In this document: positions 17,384 to 27,821 of the stretch, one piece after another
Numbering within the stretch: the stretch's first letter is position 1
Layout: the number at the start of each line of letters is the position of its first letter
Assembly (NCBI GenBank): GCA_003427395.1
Contig: BFEA01000267.1
Span: 1,444,281-1,478,075 of the forward strand
From: Chara braunii
Taxonomy: Eukaryota > Streptophyta > Charophyceae > Charales > Characeae
Length of the DNA stretch: 33,795 nt
Reading direction: 5' to 3'
Program-made: the position numbers and the translations under genes
Notes under the pieces: model-generated
What the model was told of the DNA's origin: nothing
The model's database searches: none
What the model saw: the letters and a program-made list of their open reading frames with translations, nothing else

Positions 17384-17890
17384 AGCGGCCTAGCTCCGTT
17401 GGTGATGCACGCAACTGGCATTCAGGAGGTCTTGGGTCCCCATGCACCTAATGTACCTTCCTGGACATGCTTGGCGCCTGCTACCTAGAGATAGCCCGTT
17501 GGTCCCCCCAATTGGCATTAATTAAACAATCAGTCTCTGCTGATGCTCATATGGGAAGGGGTACTCAGATGATGCTCTATCCCTCTGCTGGCCGGTGTCC
17601 CCACTGGGGGTTCCCTGAAGGCAATAAGGCCACCGGGTGTCGAATTAGACACAAGATAGGTGCCTATCACTGCTGTTCGGTCCAGGTTGCCTGCCCATGG
17701 GTAGGGTAATGGTCCTGAGTGCTGGTCACACTGAGGTAGGATAGCGGGATAGGGGGTGCGCTAGGAGTATTGACCTGAGGATGGGATGGGAGGAGGTCTC
17801 ATATTCCAGGACACCGGCAGCTCACAGCTCCAGGTGATCACTGTGCACTCAGGGACTGGCCTCTAGAAAAAAGAAAAAAAAGAAAAAAAA
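17384..17890 (+). mobile_element. tRNA-derived SINE-like element
   Basis: A tRNA-like head: 'tagctccgttggtgatg' (17391-17407) resembles the A box/D arm TAGCTCAGTTGGT, and 'ggtcttgggtccc' (17428-17440) resembles a B box. The body ends ggtctcatattccaggacac ... gatcactgtgcactcaggga ... ctggcctct and is followed by an A-rich tail. The same 3' end recurs, 5'-truncated and with a poly(A), at 32590-32705, as expected of LINE-mobilised SINEs. Confidence 0.6.
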
Positions 17891-18770
17891 AGAAAAAGAC
17901 ACAAGATGGAATTTCCTGGGCTGGTTAGTCCTATGATAATACCTCAAGGCGATGATCGCCCTTTCAAAAAATAATAATAATAAAAAAATATATATATGTG
18001 TGTACTATTCAGCGGCTTGGTGTCTGTATACATGCAGACAATATCATGATCTCCACTGGAGGCGCTTCTCCCTGCCGAGCGATCCACTTCGATAATCATC
18101 GAGCACAACGCACGTGAGGCTCATCATTATCTTTCTATATTCTTCTCTCAACTTCTGTTTCTTTACCTTCCACTACCTACTCCTAAGACTATCTGAGGGG
18201 ACCCCTGCAAGCATAGTTTCCTCTCGCTGTGAAGGGGAGATTTCATGTTGCCCCTTGCCCCTAATGGTTAGGGTATAGGGTTGGGGCCGCCAGTGGGGGT
18301 CTGGCTAACCCAAAGACCGAGACCTGCCAGTAGCTGTGCCTCCCTTTCTCATCGTCCCCCACCCTTCATCGTACGCTGCGTTCGGTGGATGACATGGCGG
18401 GCGGCGCGGAGGGGGCCAGTAGACATATATTTGGATACTCTGCTTCCGGCCGTCGACCTCTGAGATCGACGGTGTGAAACAGAGATTCGGTGCACTACGT
18501 GATGCCTTGCTTGTAACAGCACCCCATCCATGCACGTCGCAGCACCAGTGGAAACAAACATCATCGCAGCAAATGCGCCACGCGTTATCGACTACTTCAG
18601 CGAGGTTTTCCACTGCCGTTCTCCGTGCATCTCGTTTGTGTTCTTTTACACTGTTTTGCCCTCCCGTTTTCTATCAGGACAGCAGACAGCCTTTATGTGT
18701 GGCTGAGCTGTACGAACACGCTCAATCAATGTTACTTCCTGTTTATGAACAGATCTTGAGGTGCAAATCT
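17891..18770. other. Unassigned repeat-rich interval
   Basis: No gene is supported. It includes an A/T-rich simple stretch (17967-18004), another 'agcggcttggtgtctgta' motif at 18011 that resembles the start of the SINE head, and unrecognised moderately GC-rich sequence. Confidence 0.35.
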
Positions 18771-18773
18771 GCT

Positions 18774-18998
18774 AGAATCACAAAATAATAATTAAAAAAG
18801 AAAGTCACAAACAAAAAAAAACGGAATGAACCAGGGCCCAGGTCCCACTAGCAAAGAGGATAGGATCAAGCTCCTGAATCTGGATGTGTTTTATGCAGAG
18901 GTGCAGAAAAGTAGTCCTAATAGAATCACAAAATAATAATTAAAAACGAAAGTCACAAACAAAAGAGAACGGAATGAACCAGGGCCGAGGTCCCACTA
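18774..18998. repeat. Direct duplication of a palindrome's left arm
   Basis: 18774-18850 and 18919-18998 share tagaatcacaaaataataat, gaaagtcacaaacaaaa, cggaatgaaccagggcc and aggtcccacta. In the first copy 'tcccactagcaaagagg' is intact; in the second a MITE splits it. This gives a natural empty-site comparison. Confidence 0.82.
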
Positions 18999-19256
18999 CA
19001 GTCTTCCCCCAAATACAATGTACGGCCGTTATAGCTGTATCTAGACTGAAAGATGCCTCAAATACAGCTATAATGACTGTGCCTTGTATTCGGGGGAAGA
19101 CTGTAGCAAAGAGGATAGGATCAAGCTCCTCAATCTGCATGTGTTTTATGCAGAGGTGCAGGAAAGTAGTTCAATCTCGATTTCCTGCACCTGTCCACAA
19201 TAACGTCCAGATTCAGGCATTCAATCCCATCCTCTTTGCTAGTGGGATCACGGCCC
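18982..19256. mobile_element. Palindromic element family P, copy 1
   Basis: The left arm begins gggccgaggtcccacta, then (after the nested MITE) gcaaagaggat. The right arm ends atcctctttgctagtggga then tcacggccc, its reverse complement. The arms meet near 19175 around ttcaatctcgatttcctgca. A related palindrome lies at 32942-33077. No ORF is seen; probably a foldback or MITE. Confidence 0.7.
18999..19103. mobile_element. 105-bp Tc1/mariner-type MITE with TA target duplication
   Basis: Starts CAGTCTTCCCCCAAATACAA; the other end is its inverted copy (ttgtattcgggggaagactg) with one mismatch. It is flanked by TA on both sides (18997-18998, 19104-19105). The paralogous segment at 18849-18850 shows the site with a single TA. 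The inner halves (ttatagctgtat / atacagctataa) are also inverted, so the element is almost a complete palindrome. CAGT ends and a TA duplication fit the Tc1/mariner/pogo superfamily. Confidence 0.85.
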
Positions 19257-19287
19257 AGGGGCACTCGGTTCCAGTCGGCAGGCGCAT

Positions 19288-19380
19288 CAGCCTGCAATGG
19301 GCCAGGGAAGGTAGGAGAGTGCCCAGTCTACAGTAGCCTGCAATTGGCCAGGGAGGGTAGGAGAGCGCCCAGTCTATCAC
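19288..19380. repeat. Tandem duplication, unit about 45 bp
   Basis: 'agcctgcaatgggccaggga' followed by ggtaggagagtgcccagtct is repeated immediately with a few changes (attggcc, gagggtagg, gagcgcc). It lies just right of the family P palindrome. Confidence 0.75.
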
Positions 19381-19479
19381 AAATGGAACGAATGTTCCTC
19401 TCGGCCGAGTTTGGGCTGGGTCAGACGGGAGGGTAGGAGGTCTGTGCATTAGACATAGGTTTAGTTGGAGAGGGAAGGT

Positions 19480-19545
19480 AAGATGGGTATGGAAATGCGC
19501 ATTGTGGTATGAGGTTGCGGGTTCAAATCCGCAGCCTTGCGCATG
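19480..19545 (+). other. tRNA-like B-box sequence, SINE-head candidate
   Basis: 'ggttgcgggttcaaatccgc' (19513-19532) is a full T-arm/B box: stem tgcgg/ccgca around a GTTCAAAT loop. The expected A box upstream is weak and no complete cloverleaf can be drawn, so I do not call a tRNA gene. It is most likely a SINE promoter. Confidence 0.4.
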
Positions 19546-19764
19546 GACACCGGCAGGGCGTTAGAATGACGCACGGCTGGACACACACCCCCTCTTGGGA
19601 TGATGCAGGTTAGCTATTCCAGACACTGCCTGCGCACCACCCAAGGGTTGTTCATGGTGTTGTATGTTGGTTATGGGTTTCACATGGGTTGCTTGGGGGT
19701 GTTGGTCTTGGGTGTTCGGTTGATCTCTCCAGTCTGGCATATCACACTTTCGTGCCATTTCCAC

Positions 19765-19830
19765 TAGTCGTTCACATGGTAGAGTCGTTCGATTACATGT
19801 TACAAGGTCACGGGTTCGAGCTTGGTTCGG
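19765..19830 (+). other. Second tRNA-like segment, SINE-head candidate
   Basis: 'tcacatggtagagtcg' resembles a D arm/A box, and 'ggtcacgggttcgag' 30 bases later is a good B box. The T stem does not close well on its 3' side (cttgg), so it is a decayed tRNA-like promoter rather than a working tRNA. Confidence 0.4.
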
Positions 19831-19878
19831 ACCTTGGGGGGGTCCTTGTCCAGCTTACCCCGTTCTCTCTTCGATATA

Positions 19879-20106
19879 CACACATGATGCTGCCTATACA
19901 TCTCGAGACATTGATTCACGGATCACACATAGCCTTCGGGCATATACATAGCTTGCGAATTATAGATGGCCTACGGGCTACATACACAAGTTTCCACACA
20001 TGGTGCTGTCTGTACATCTTGATACACAGATACACGGAACATACATAGCCTTCGGGTACACACATAGATTGCGAACTACACAACTATCAGACTGGGGGGG
20101 TCTAGT
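19879..20106. repeat. Tandem duplication, unit about 116 bp
   Basis: cacacatgatgctgcctata at 19879 and cacacatggtgctgtctgta at 19995 start two copies that both continue through acatagccttcgggNa and catag(c/a)ttgcgaa. It follows the tRNA-like head at 19765 and may be part of the same SINE-like body. Confidence 0.7.
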
Positions 20107-20338
20107 CACTGGGTGGGGTCTAGTATCTGCAGTAGGGACAGGTATGGGCCACCAGAGTTCCTACAGATATTCGAATAGAACTGTCTAGTGACTATATATA
20201 AGGCTTAGACCCTGTGGTAAGGGTAGGGGTATAAGTCGCTCAGGCCAGTCCGAGTTCCGCCGGACCTTGTGTAAGCTAGGGGAAGGATGGTAAGACTGCT
20301 TCATTGGGTGCTACCCTGTCTGAAACCTAGCGCCCAGA
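20107..20338. other. Unassigned flank left of the solo LTR
   Basis: No gene is seen. A TATATATAAGG motif at 20192-20204 could be a promoter relic, with nothing recognisable downstream before the LTR. Confidence 0.3.
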
Positions 20339-20831
20339 GTCTTGTGACGAACTACGTCCCGAACCCGTGCTATCTTTCGTATCCCTTTGGTTTGAATTTT
20401 TCTTGTATCATACCGACCCCATTTGATTTCTTGATTTCGGGCGCCGCGTTTTGGGCCCCCATCTTCCGGAAGCTTTTGTGATTCTTCGGTTCTGCTTTTT
20501 CTTTTGCAAGTCGGGAAATGCATAGGAATTTACGCGCGCCTTAGCGAGCACACTGGGAATTGGGCCCGGCAGTTGGGAATTCCGGGATAAGCGGAACTTC
20601 GACGTGTCCTTTTTGTGTGTGAATGTTCTCGGTCGCATTGGGGAAAACTCTCGGAATTTTGTGAGGATACAAATAGGCGTAGGACTTTCTTTTCCCGTGT
20701 CGACCCTTTCGCGCGCGGATATGGTGATTTCAATTTTGAATTGGTTTAGGACATAGGCAAGCTGTAACTGTTTCGGTGCCTTTTTCTTTTTCTTTTTGTT
20801 GACGGCGCCACGCATACGAAGCTTTCTTCTC

Positions 20832-20832
<1 letters not shown>

Positions 20833-20869
<37 letters not shown>

Positions 20870-20913
20870 TCTCCCCCCCCCTTTTTTCCCCTTCCCCCCC
20901 CCCCCCCCCCCCC
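20833..20913. repeat. Poly-C tracts in the solo LTR
   Basis: A run of 35 C is followed by a short CT spacer, further C runs and a run of 20 C. The homologous E2 LTR has only cctcctccttatttcccggg here, so the tracts are expansions private to this copy, if not an assembly effect. Confidence 0.9.
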
Positions 20914-21326
20914 GCTCCGTTTCCCGGATCGTTCTCTCCCGCGCTCTTTTCTCCTTCCCCCTCCCTTCTCGCAACTGTTTTCCCTCTCCCTCTCCCGCTC
21001 TGATCAATTGCGCGCCCATTTCCCTTTCTTGATCATCTGAATCTTGGACCCGTCTCGCGCTGCTTTTCGCGCCTCGTCTCTTCCCGCTCATCGACCTTGG
21101 CTCACGAAGCCCGGCTAATCCTCCGATCACCCCGGTTCACCAATCAGACGCGTTGAGTAGGAGGAACTTCCTGCTACGCAACGAATCTGATTGGTCGGCC
21201 ATTGGGCTCGAAAGGATCAACATGGCTTCCGTAGCGCGCTCCTCACCAAGTCTTCTCCTCCTGCTTCTTTTCTTACACTTCGATTTTCCCCCTGTCTTCT
21301 CTCTCCCTCGCCCCCCTTTTCGCCAC

Positions 21327-21332
21327 TATAAG
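21327..21332 (+). promoter_or_regulatory. TATA box of the solo LTR
   Basis: CTATAAGTTTCGCAAACGCG, aligned with CTATAAATTCCGCAAGCGCG in the E2 LTR. Both are followed by the conserved 'caaatctctcttacgtt', a plausible start region. Confidence 0.6.
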
Positions 21333-21756
21333 TTTCGCAAACGCGCCCGCAAATCTCTCTTACGTTCTCAACTCCCAAGCCAGCTTCCGGGAAGCAGTGG
21401 CTAGGCAGAGTGTTTTGTGCGAGTCAGAAAGTCCTGACGGGCTGACGATAGGCTGGCCGGTTGCGCGCTTGATCGCCACGATGAACTGTGGGATCCGAGC
21501 GAACTGCGTCGAGTTTACATCGGCGGGGTGACGATCGCAGTGGTGGGAGTTAGCACGCGACGACAGGTATCGTCGGTGCGGGTATGAGATTCGATGATTG
21601 GAGTTGAGTGGGTGATTGGCCCGGGGCCATATTGGAATCCACGGCGAATGCGCCTTTATTGATTGCGGATCTTTATCTTTGGCGTGAGTGTACGGCGGCA
21701 ACGCGTAACTTCCTCTTTTCGGATCTTGTCATCTCCTATCTCGACATTCCTCCCTC

Positions 21757-21757
<1 letters not shown>

Positions 21758-21819
<62 letters not shown>
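21758..21819. repeat. (CT)n microsatellite in the solo LTR
   Basis: About 31 CT units between the TATA box and LORF. The E2 LTR has only a short interrupted pyrimidine stretch at the same place (27185-27210). Confidence 0.97.
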
Positions 21820-21821
<2 letters not shown>

Positions 21822-22398
21822 TGAATGGCAATGTGCCTTGATGCTTGTCCTTCTCATGAATGGGAATGAATCTGTGTGCTCTCCTGTGTGAAAGAACTTC
21901 TTCCGGAACTCTTCCATTAGTTTCCGGGGTAATCCCCGGATGTCGAGGAATTGATCATCTTGTCTTGTGAACGGTGGATGCGTGTGTACAATTCCCTCAG
22001 TTGATTTCCGACATGTGTACCCTGTCATTTTCGCACCTTCCACAGTGAATGTATGTATGGAGATGCTTGCCTTTTTGTGTTGATTAGACGCAGCACTCGG
22101 CGGGATTTTGTCCGAGAATGCAAGAATGTTTAAATCTGTAGTTCTGAATGCACTGCGCATGCCATCTGCCTTATGCTGCACGACATCTGCAACCGATCTT
22201 TGGGGCGGCCTCGAGAAACAAGGCGCCTGGAATCAATGCCACGGTGGCTTACTAAAACTGAGTCGCGGGTGGGTCCCTCAGTTGCATGCATGATCAAGCT
22301 GATGAGTGTTTTCTCTCTCTCGTGTCGAAGAGAATTGATTGGTGGTTGTGCGACTGTTTTTCCTTGATGATGTCTCGGGATCTTTGCAATTGATTGAC

Positions 22399-22938
22399 AT
22401 GTGGACCGACGAACGCTCTTCGATCGGGCGTCAGCCTTTCGTACCTCCTGTATCGACGCGACCTTTTCCTTACGACGAGGAAAGGACACGTGTATGCGAG
22501 TAGGACGTACGAGAAGTTGTCGCACGGATCGGCGGACGTTATTACTTCCCTCTGGGAAATCGTTGTTCAGGATTCGTAGAAGTTGGGTTTGTCATTATCG
22601 ATACACACTTTCCACCTTACTCAATACTGTTGCCATTCAACGAGTTGATCGTCATCCCGTGGACGGCAGTAGAACCCCATTGGCCTCGCACTCTATGCAC
22701 CGAGTGCCAGCGCTTTGAGTGCTACGGATCCAAGGGTTTCCGCTACCGCGTACGGAGTGAAGACGAACACAGAGAAAAAGCCACGCGACTGAGGCCCTCC
22801 ACGTCGGACTGAGAACTAACCGGTGAACGACGTCGGGACTTAATACGAAGACGAGACACGCGAAGCGTGCCGAAGCCTTTTTGCTCTAAACGAAGGGCCG
22901 TAGCAGGGTGGGAAGTCCGACAATACTTTTTGGATTGA
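22399..22938 (+). pseudogene. LORF, solo LTR copy (180 codons, two in-frame stops)
   Basis: One continuous frame from ATG GTG-free context 'gacatgtgg'. It reads MWTDERSSIG, RPFPYDEERTRVCE, TAG (22501), DVREVVARIGGRYYFP, GFVIIDTHFPPY, LLPFNELIVIPW, WPRTLCTECQRF, RVRSEDEHREKA, TGA (22810), then RDTRSVPKPF and QYFLD before the final TGA. Length is identical (540 nt) to the E2 copy with no indel. The first stop is at the same codon as a TGA in the E2 copy. Function unknown; the CxxC motif and FPPY...LLPF...WP block are shared with the E1 LTRs. Confidence 0.65.
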
Positions 22939-23256
22939 ATTTGTATTTCTCTCTCCTTTCGCGCCAAGCCCCCGCGCGCATCTTGCGAATGCGCGAAAAA
23001 CGATCGAATTACTTCATCGGACCAACACGGGGGATTTCAGTTCCGTCTCTGTCCCCACACTCAATTTCCAAAAATCCTTGGCACACCCCATCTTGTTGTT
23101 TTTCTGGGCCCCTTTTCCGCACTTCTAGCACTCCGAATGGAAGACAGCACAGGGCGTGAGGTTGCGCGTCACAGTCTCTTGGGGCCTGTAGTAGGTTGTC
23201 TGGGTCTGGCATCCGAAGTTCCCGTTCGACAGAACTCTCTGAGAGTGGCGGCGAGG

Positions 23257-23282
23257 GCGCAGCGCTGCCGGGAGCGCTGCGC
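23257..23282. other. Perfect GC-rich hairpin
   Basis: GCGCAGCGCT and AGCGCTGCGC form a 10-bp stem around a 6-base loop (gccggg). There is no T tract and no gene beside it, so a role is not evident. Confidence 0.6.
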
Positions 23283-24568
23283 CCCGTCGAACCGAAGCGC
23301 AAAACGGCGCGTTCACATGGGGAAGAACGGCGCACTCTTTCAAAGGGACGAACGGCGCGAGGGAGTGGCGATGGCGGGGTGATATAGATGATGGGCATGT
23401 TTCGGCGCATTTACACAGAGAGGTACAGCACGCGTGTACAGGGAGACGAACGGTGCGAGGAAGGAAGCGGAAGCTGGCGAAGCGCATGGTGGTTGCCGTA
23501 TGTCGGGTTGAGCGGGGAGGAAGCAGGGAGGGTACACTTTTCAACACCGTTCTGGGGCGCTCCACGCATGTTCTTTTTGGACGCTATCACACGGCTGTAT
23601 GTCGGAATGAGCGGGAGCAGGCGAGGAGGCGTGCTACCATCAATGGGCTTGCTGCATGCTATCATACGAACCTCTGAAGCATGTTGGCTTCTTCTGATGA
23701 ACTTGCTGTTTTCAAATCCAGTTTTCTATAAACTAAACTTCAGCGGCGTCGGGCTAGTTTTTCTATTATAAGGAAAGAAGGGTAGGTTTATCCCCCTCTG
23801 TGTTATGGTCTGTTTTGGCTCACGCTGCTCCTTTTTGCGCTGCTGACTGCTTGGGTGCTTGAGGGAGAGTGTTACTGCTAGCCTATCGAGCGCATTATGC
23901 TTATCTAGGAGATCGAGGGGTTTTCTTCTCCTTTGTGGGCGTCCCATCTCACGGAAGGATGAGACGCGGTATCAATGTGTACGTGGTCAAGTGAAGCAGC
24001 GGGGACGATTAAAAGTGATTGAAAGGGTTCTAAGTGGTGACTACGTTTTCCTTCTTCCTCAACTTAGGGTAAGTTCATGGTAAGTATACAACTATGGCGT
24101 GTTGAACCTCCTGTGGCGACTTGTCAACGGGTTTGGCGAGGGGAGGCCACACTGTTTTCATTTCTCTGGGGAATTGAAGATGGCCGTTTATGCCTTTGGT
24201 GTTCGTGATTGCTCTCAGCCTAGAACTAACAGTAGGAGGAAGTAAACCTTTCCTTCCCCAAAGGTGCAGGGGTAGGGTTTGATGGGAGAGAGGTAAGTGG
24301 AGGGAAGGTGGTTGAGGAAGAAGGGAGAGGTTGGGTTGTTTTAGATTTCAATCACGCGTGGTCAGCGGCGGTTTAATTTCAGCGCTTATCTTGAGAATTT
24401 TCGTAGCGATAATAATTTGGGAGTCTAATATGATTTCCTTCTGATTCTTAGGATGATCATCTGCTACGATCTTGTTTAAATGCTTCGATGATCAACATGG
24501 CTCTGTTGATTACTCATCGTGGGTATCTTGATAATTCTTTTACCTCTTGATATGTTTTCGATATTGCG

Positions 24569-24678
24569 TGATGTGTCCGTCGTGAATTTCTATGAGAATT
24601 TTATTCGTATATTCGTTTTTCATTGATGTGTCCGTCATGAATTTCTATGAGAATTATATTCGTATATTCGTTTTTAAT
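24569..24678. repeat. 55-bp tandem duplication
   Basis: Two copies of tgatgtgtccgtcgtgaatt... running through tatattcgttttt, differing at about three positions. Confidence 0.88.
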
Positions 24679-26757
24679 TGGTCTATCTTCATCAAATGAT
24701 ATGTTCTACGACTGCCTTATTGTTACAAAGTATTTCTCGAAATAATTTCCTACAAAGCTTCAAAAAAAAAAAACCTCTGATTCTACATACTCTACATATT
24801 CGTGAGTTCGGTTTGGACATTTCCTTTTTTTGCAGAATTTTTTCCGTATCCTTGGTCTAAAAAGTTCTACAAGGGGGAATCGACAGATCTCCAAACTATC
24901 TTCAAAACTCACATCTCTTAAAAGTCTTTGCAGCATCTATATTTTGAGTTTCTTTTCCAGTGTTTTCATTCAGAATTGGTATCGTAAGTCTTAAAAACTG
25001 GGTTGTGCCTTTAAGGAGGGTATTGGTTGCGGGGGAAGGGAAGGTGATGGGGGGGAAAAACGCGCTCTGCGGGAAGGGGCTAAGTGCAGAGTGGAAATAG
25101 GGTATAGCAGCAGGGGAGATGGTTGCTCCACTGCAGTAAGTCTTACCGGAGTAAGGTTGGATAGGCTTGGGAGGTGTATGCAATCAGCCCTCATATTCAT
25201 ATAGATTAGTTGGATCTACTTACTGGGCTCCCTTTATGTTCTTATCTTCCATGGGTAGATCGGAGTCCTTGCTCTAAGGAGACTGCTGGGTATGAGGCGG
25301 GTGGGGGGGCAATAGAAGGGGGGCCGTGGGCTTTGTCATTAGGTCAGAAGGAAGGGGCTGGGACGACGCAGGCCGGTGCTGAAGCGTCTGCTCTGTGACC
25401 TGGGAGGAGCACGAGGCTTGGGGAGTTCTGTCGAGGGAGGAAGACAGAACCAGCACTTTTGACGAAGTCGTAGCAAGGGTTTTATCCCTGTTACCGCTGG
25501 GGCGTGCGGCTATGGGGAGTTGTCGAGGGAGGAAGACACTCCTTATTGTCTACACTAGGTTGGTCGGTATCGGGGCGTGGTAGTGTCCTGTAACTCCAGG
25601 TGGGAGGGTATCAGATCAGCCATGTGTTGGATCGAGGACTGAACACGAGACCTGTGGTTTTCTTCAACAGTTGCGGGGAGGGCTGGATTCTGCTGTTCGA
25701 GCAGTTCTTACTAAATTTTCTGTCAGAGGGACCTAAGAGTGATTAGGATTCTAGGACTTCTAATAAACTCCTTCGGGGTTACTTCGACGTTGCTATACTT
25801 GGTGATCTGCGGTTGTTCGATACCAGAACGACGCTGGCCGGTACTGGGGTCTTGCCCTGTAATCTATGGATACAAGAGCTTGTGACGAACCACTTCCCGA
25901 CCCCGTGCTATCTTTCGTACCCCTTCGCTCAATTCTTTCCTTTGTATCATACTGGCCCAACAAAGCCCCCGTCGCTTTTTTTGATTTCAGGTGCCTTTTT
26001 TAGGCCCTCATTTTTCGGAGGTTCTATTGATTCTTGGAATTCTGGTTTTTGTAATTCGGGAAATGCATGGGAAATTGCGTGCGCCTTAGCGAGCGCACTA
26101 GGAATCGGGCTCGACAGTTAGGAATTTCGGAATAAGCGGAACCTGACGTGTCCTTTTTGTGCATGAATGTTTTCGATCACGGTGGAGAAAACTCTAGAAA
26201 TTTTGTGAGAATACGGACAGGCATAGGACTTTCTTTTCCCGCGTCGACATTCGCGCGCGGATATGGTGATTTCAATTTTTGAATTGATTTAGGACATAGG
26301 CAAGCTGTAACTGTTTTTGTGTCTTTTTCTCTTGTTGTCGGCGCCGCGCATGCGAGCTTCCTCCTCCTTATTTCCCGGGTCGTTCTTCCCCCGTGCTCTC
26401 ATCTTTTTCTCTTCCCCCTCCTCTTCTTCTCCTATCGCAACTGTTTTCCCTCTCCCTGCTCTTTGCGCGCCGGTTTTTCTTTCTTGATCATCTGAATCTT
26501 GGACCCGTCTCGCGCCTCTTTCCTTTTCGCTTTTCAACCTTGGCTCTCGAAACCCGGTTGATCCCTCGACTACCCCCGCTCACCAATCAGACGTGTTGAG
26601 TGAGAGGATCTTCCTATTGCGCGACGAATCTGATTGGCTGAACATTGGGTTCCGAAGGATCAACATGGCTTCCCTTGAGCGCCCCCCGCTGAATCTTCTC
26701 CTCCTATCCCTCGATCTCCCCTCCGCCTTCTCTTCCTTCTGCCTCCCTTCTCGCAAC

Positions 26758-26764
26758 TATAAAT
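26758..26764 (+). promoter_or_regulatory. TATA box of E2 LTR
   Basis: CTATAAATTCCGCAAGCGCG. It is conserved in position with the solo LTR and in core sequence with the E1 LTRs, and lies about 1.06 kb upstream of LORF. Confidence 0.62.
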
Positions 26765-27821
26765 TCCGCAAGCGCGCCCGCAAATCTCTCTTACGTTTTC
26801 CACTCGCAAGCCAGCTTCCGGAAAGCAGTGGCTAGGTGATGCGTTTGGTGCGAGTCGAAAAGTCCTGTCGGGCTGACTGTAGGCTGGCCGGTTGCGCGCT
26901 TGATCGCCACGACGGACTGTGGGATCCGGGCGAACCGTGTCGAGCCTGCGTCAGCGGGGTGACGATCGCAACGGCGGAAGTTAGCACGCGACGGCCGGGA
27001 TCGTCGGTGCGGGTATGAGGATCGGTAATTGGAGTTGAGTGGATGATTGGCCCAGGGCCATATTGGAATTTCACGGCGAATGCACCTTCATGGTTGCGGA
27101 TCATTTTTTTTGTGTGAGTTTATGGCTGTGAAGCCGAACGTTCCCTTGTCGGATTCCAGTGTCTCCTGTCTCGACACTTCTCACCCATCTCTTCTCTTTC
27201 TCTCTCTGATCTGAGTGACGCTGTGTTATGAGTCTGTCTCTCCTGTGAACCGAAGTGAACCCTTGTGATTTCCTGCGAAGAAGAACTTCTTCCGGAACTC
27301 TTCCATTAGTTTCCTGGGTAATCCTCGGATGCAAAGGAACTCAATCATCTTGTCTTGTGAACGGTGGATGCGTGTGTACAACCCTCCCCCCCCGATTTAT
27401 TTCTGATTTGTGCACCATTGTCATTTTCGCACCTTCCACAATGGATGTACGCATAGAAATGCTTGTATGTGAATTTTTGCGTTGATTAGACCCAGAGCTC
27501 AACGGGATCTTGTTCGAGAATGCAAGAGTGTTTAGATCTATTGTTCTGAATGCACTGCGCATGCCATCTGCCTTATACTGCACGACATTTGCAGACAGTC
27601 TATGGGGCAGCCTCGAAAGAGCCAGGCGCCTCGGATTTTTAATCTGGTCTGCTGAACCAGAGTCTCGGGTTGATCCCTCGAAACTCCAACTCGATTATTG
27701 CATGGTTGTACGGGCTCCGTAAGATGCTTCCCTCGTGGCGAAAGGAAGGAAAATGTTAGTTGGTTTTTACGATTGTGCCTTTTGATGACGTCCTGGGACT
27801 TTTTCATTTCGATTGATTGAC

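Larger units (their letters stand above)
20343..23173 (+). mobile_element. Solo LTR of the E2 subfamily
   Basis: Begins TGTGACGAACTACGTCC and ends gggcgtgaggttgcgcgtcaca, flanked by GTCT on both sides (20339-20342, 23174-23177), with no internal region attached. It therefore arose by recombination between two LTRs. It is alignable along its length with the E2 5' LTR (25881-28588), apart from a poly-C and a CT expansion and small indels. It carries a TATA box and LORF. Confidence 0.87.
23178..25880. other. 2.7-kb interval between the two LTRs, no gene assigned
   Basis: All frames here are short and none shows a domain I know. It contains a strong GC hairpin (23257-23282), a 55-bp tandem duplication (24569-24678), an A/T-rich part (24450-24900) and a repeated 'gtcgagggaggaagaca' motif (about 25431 and 25521). 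It could be host intergenic or old repeat DNA. Confidence 0.45.

Noticed and set aside
19480-19545. Functional tRNA gene
   Set aside because: Only the T arm is convincing; no acceptor stem or anticodon arm can be closed.
20408-21130. 240-aa minus-strand Gly/Lys/Arg-rich frame
   Set aside because: It lies across the poly-C expansion of the solo LTR, antisense to it. The Gly runs are simple sequence.
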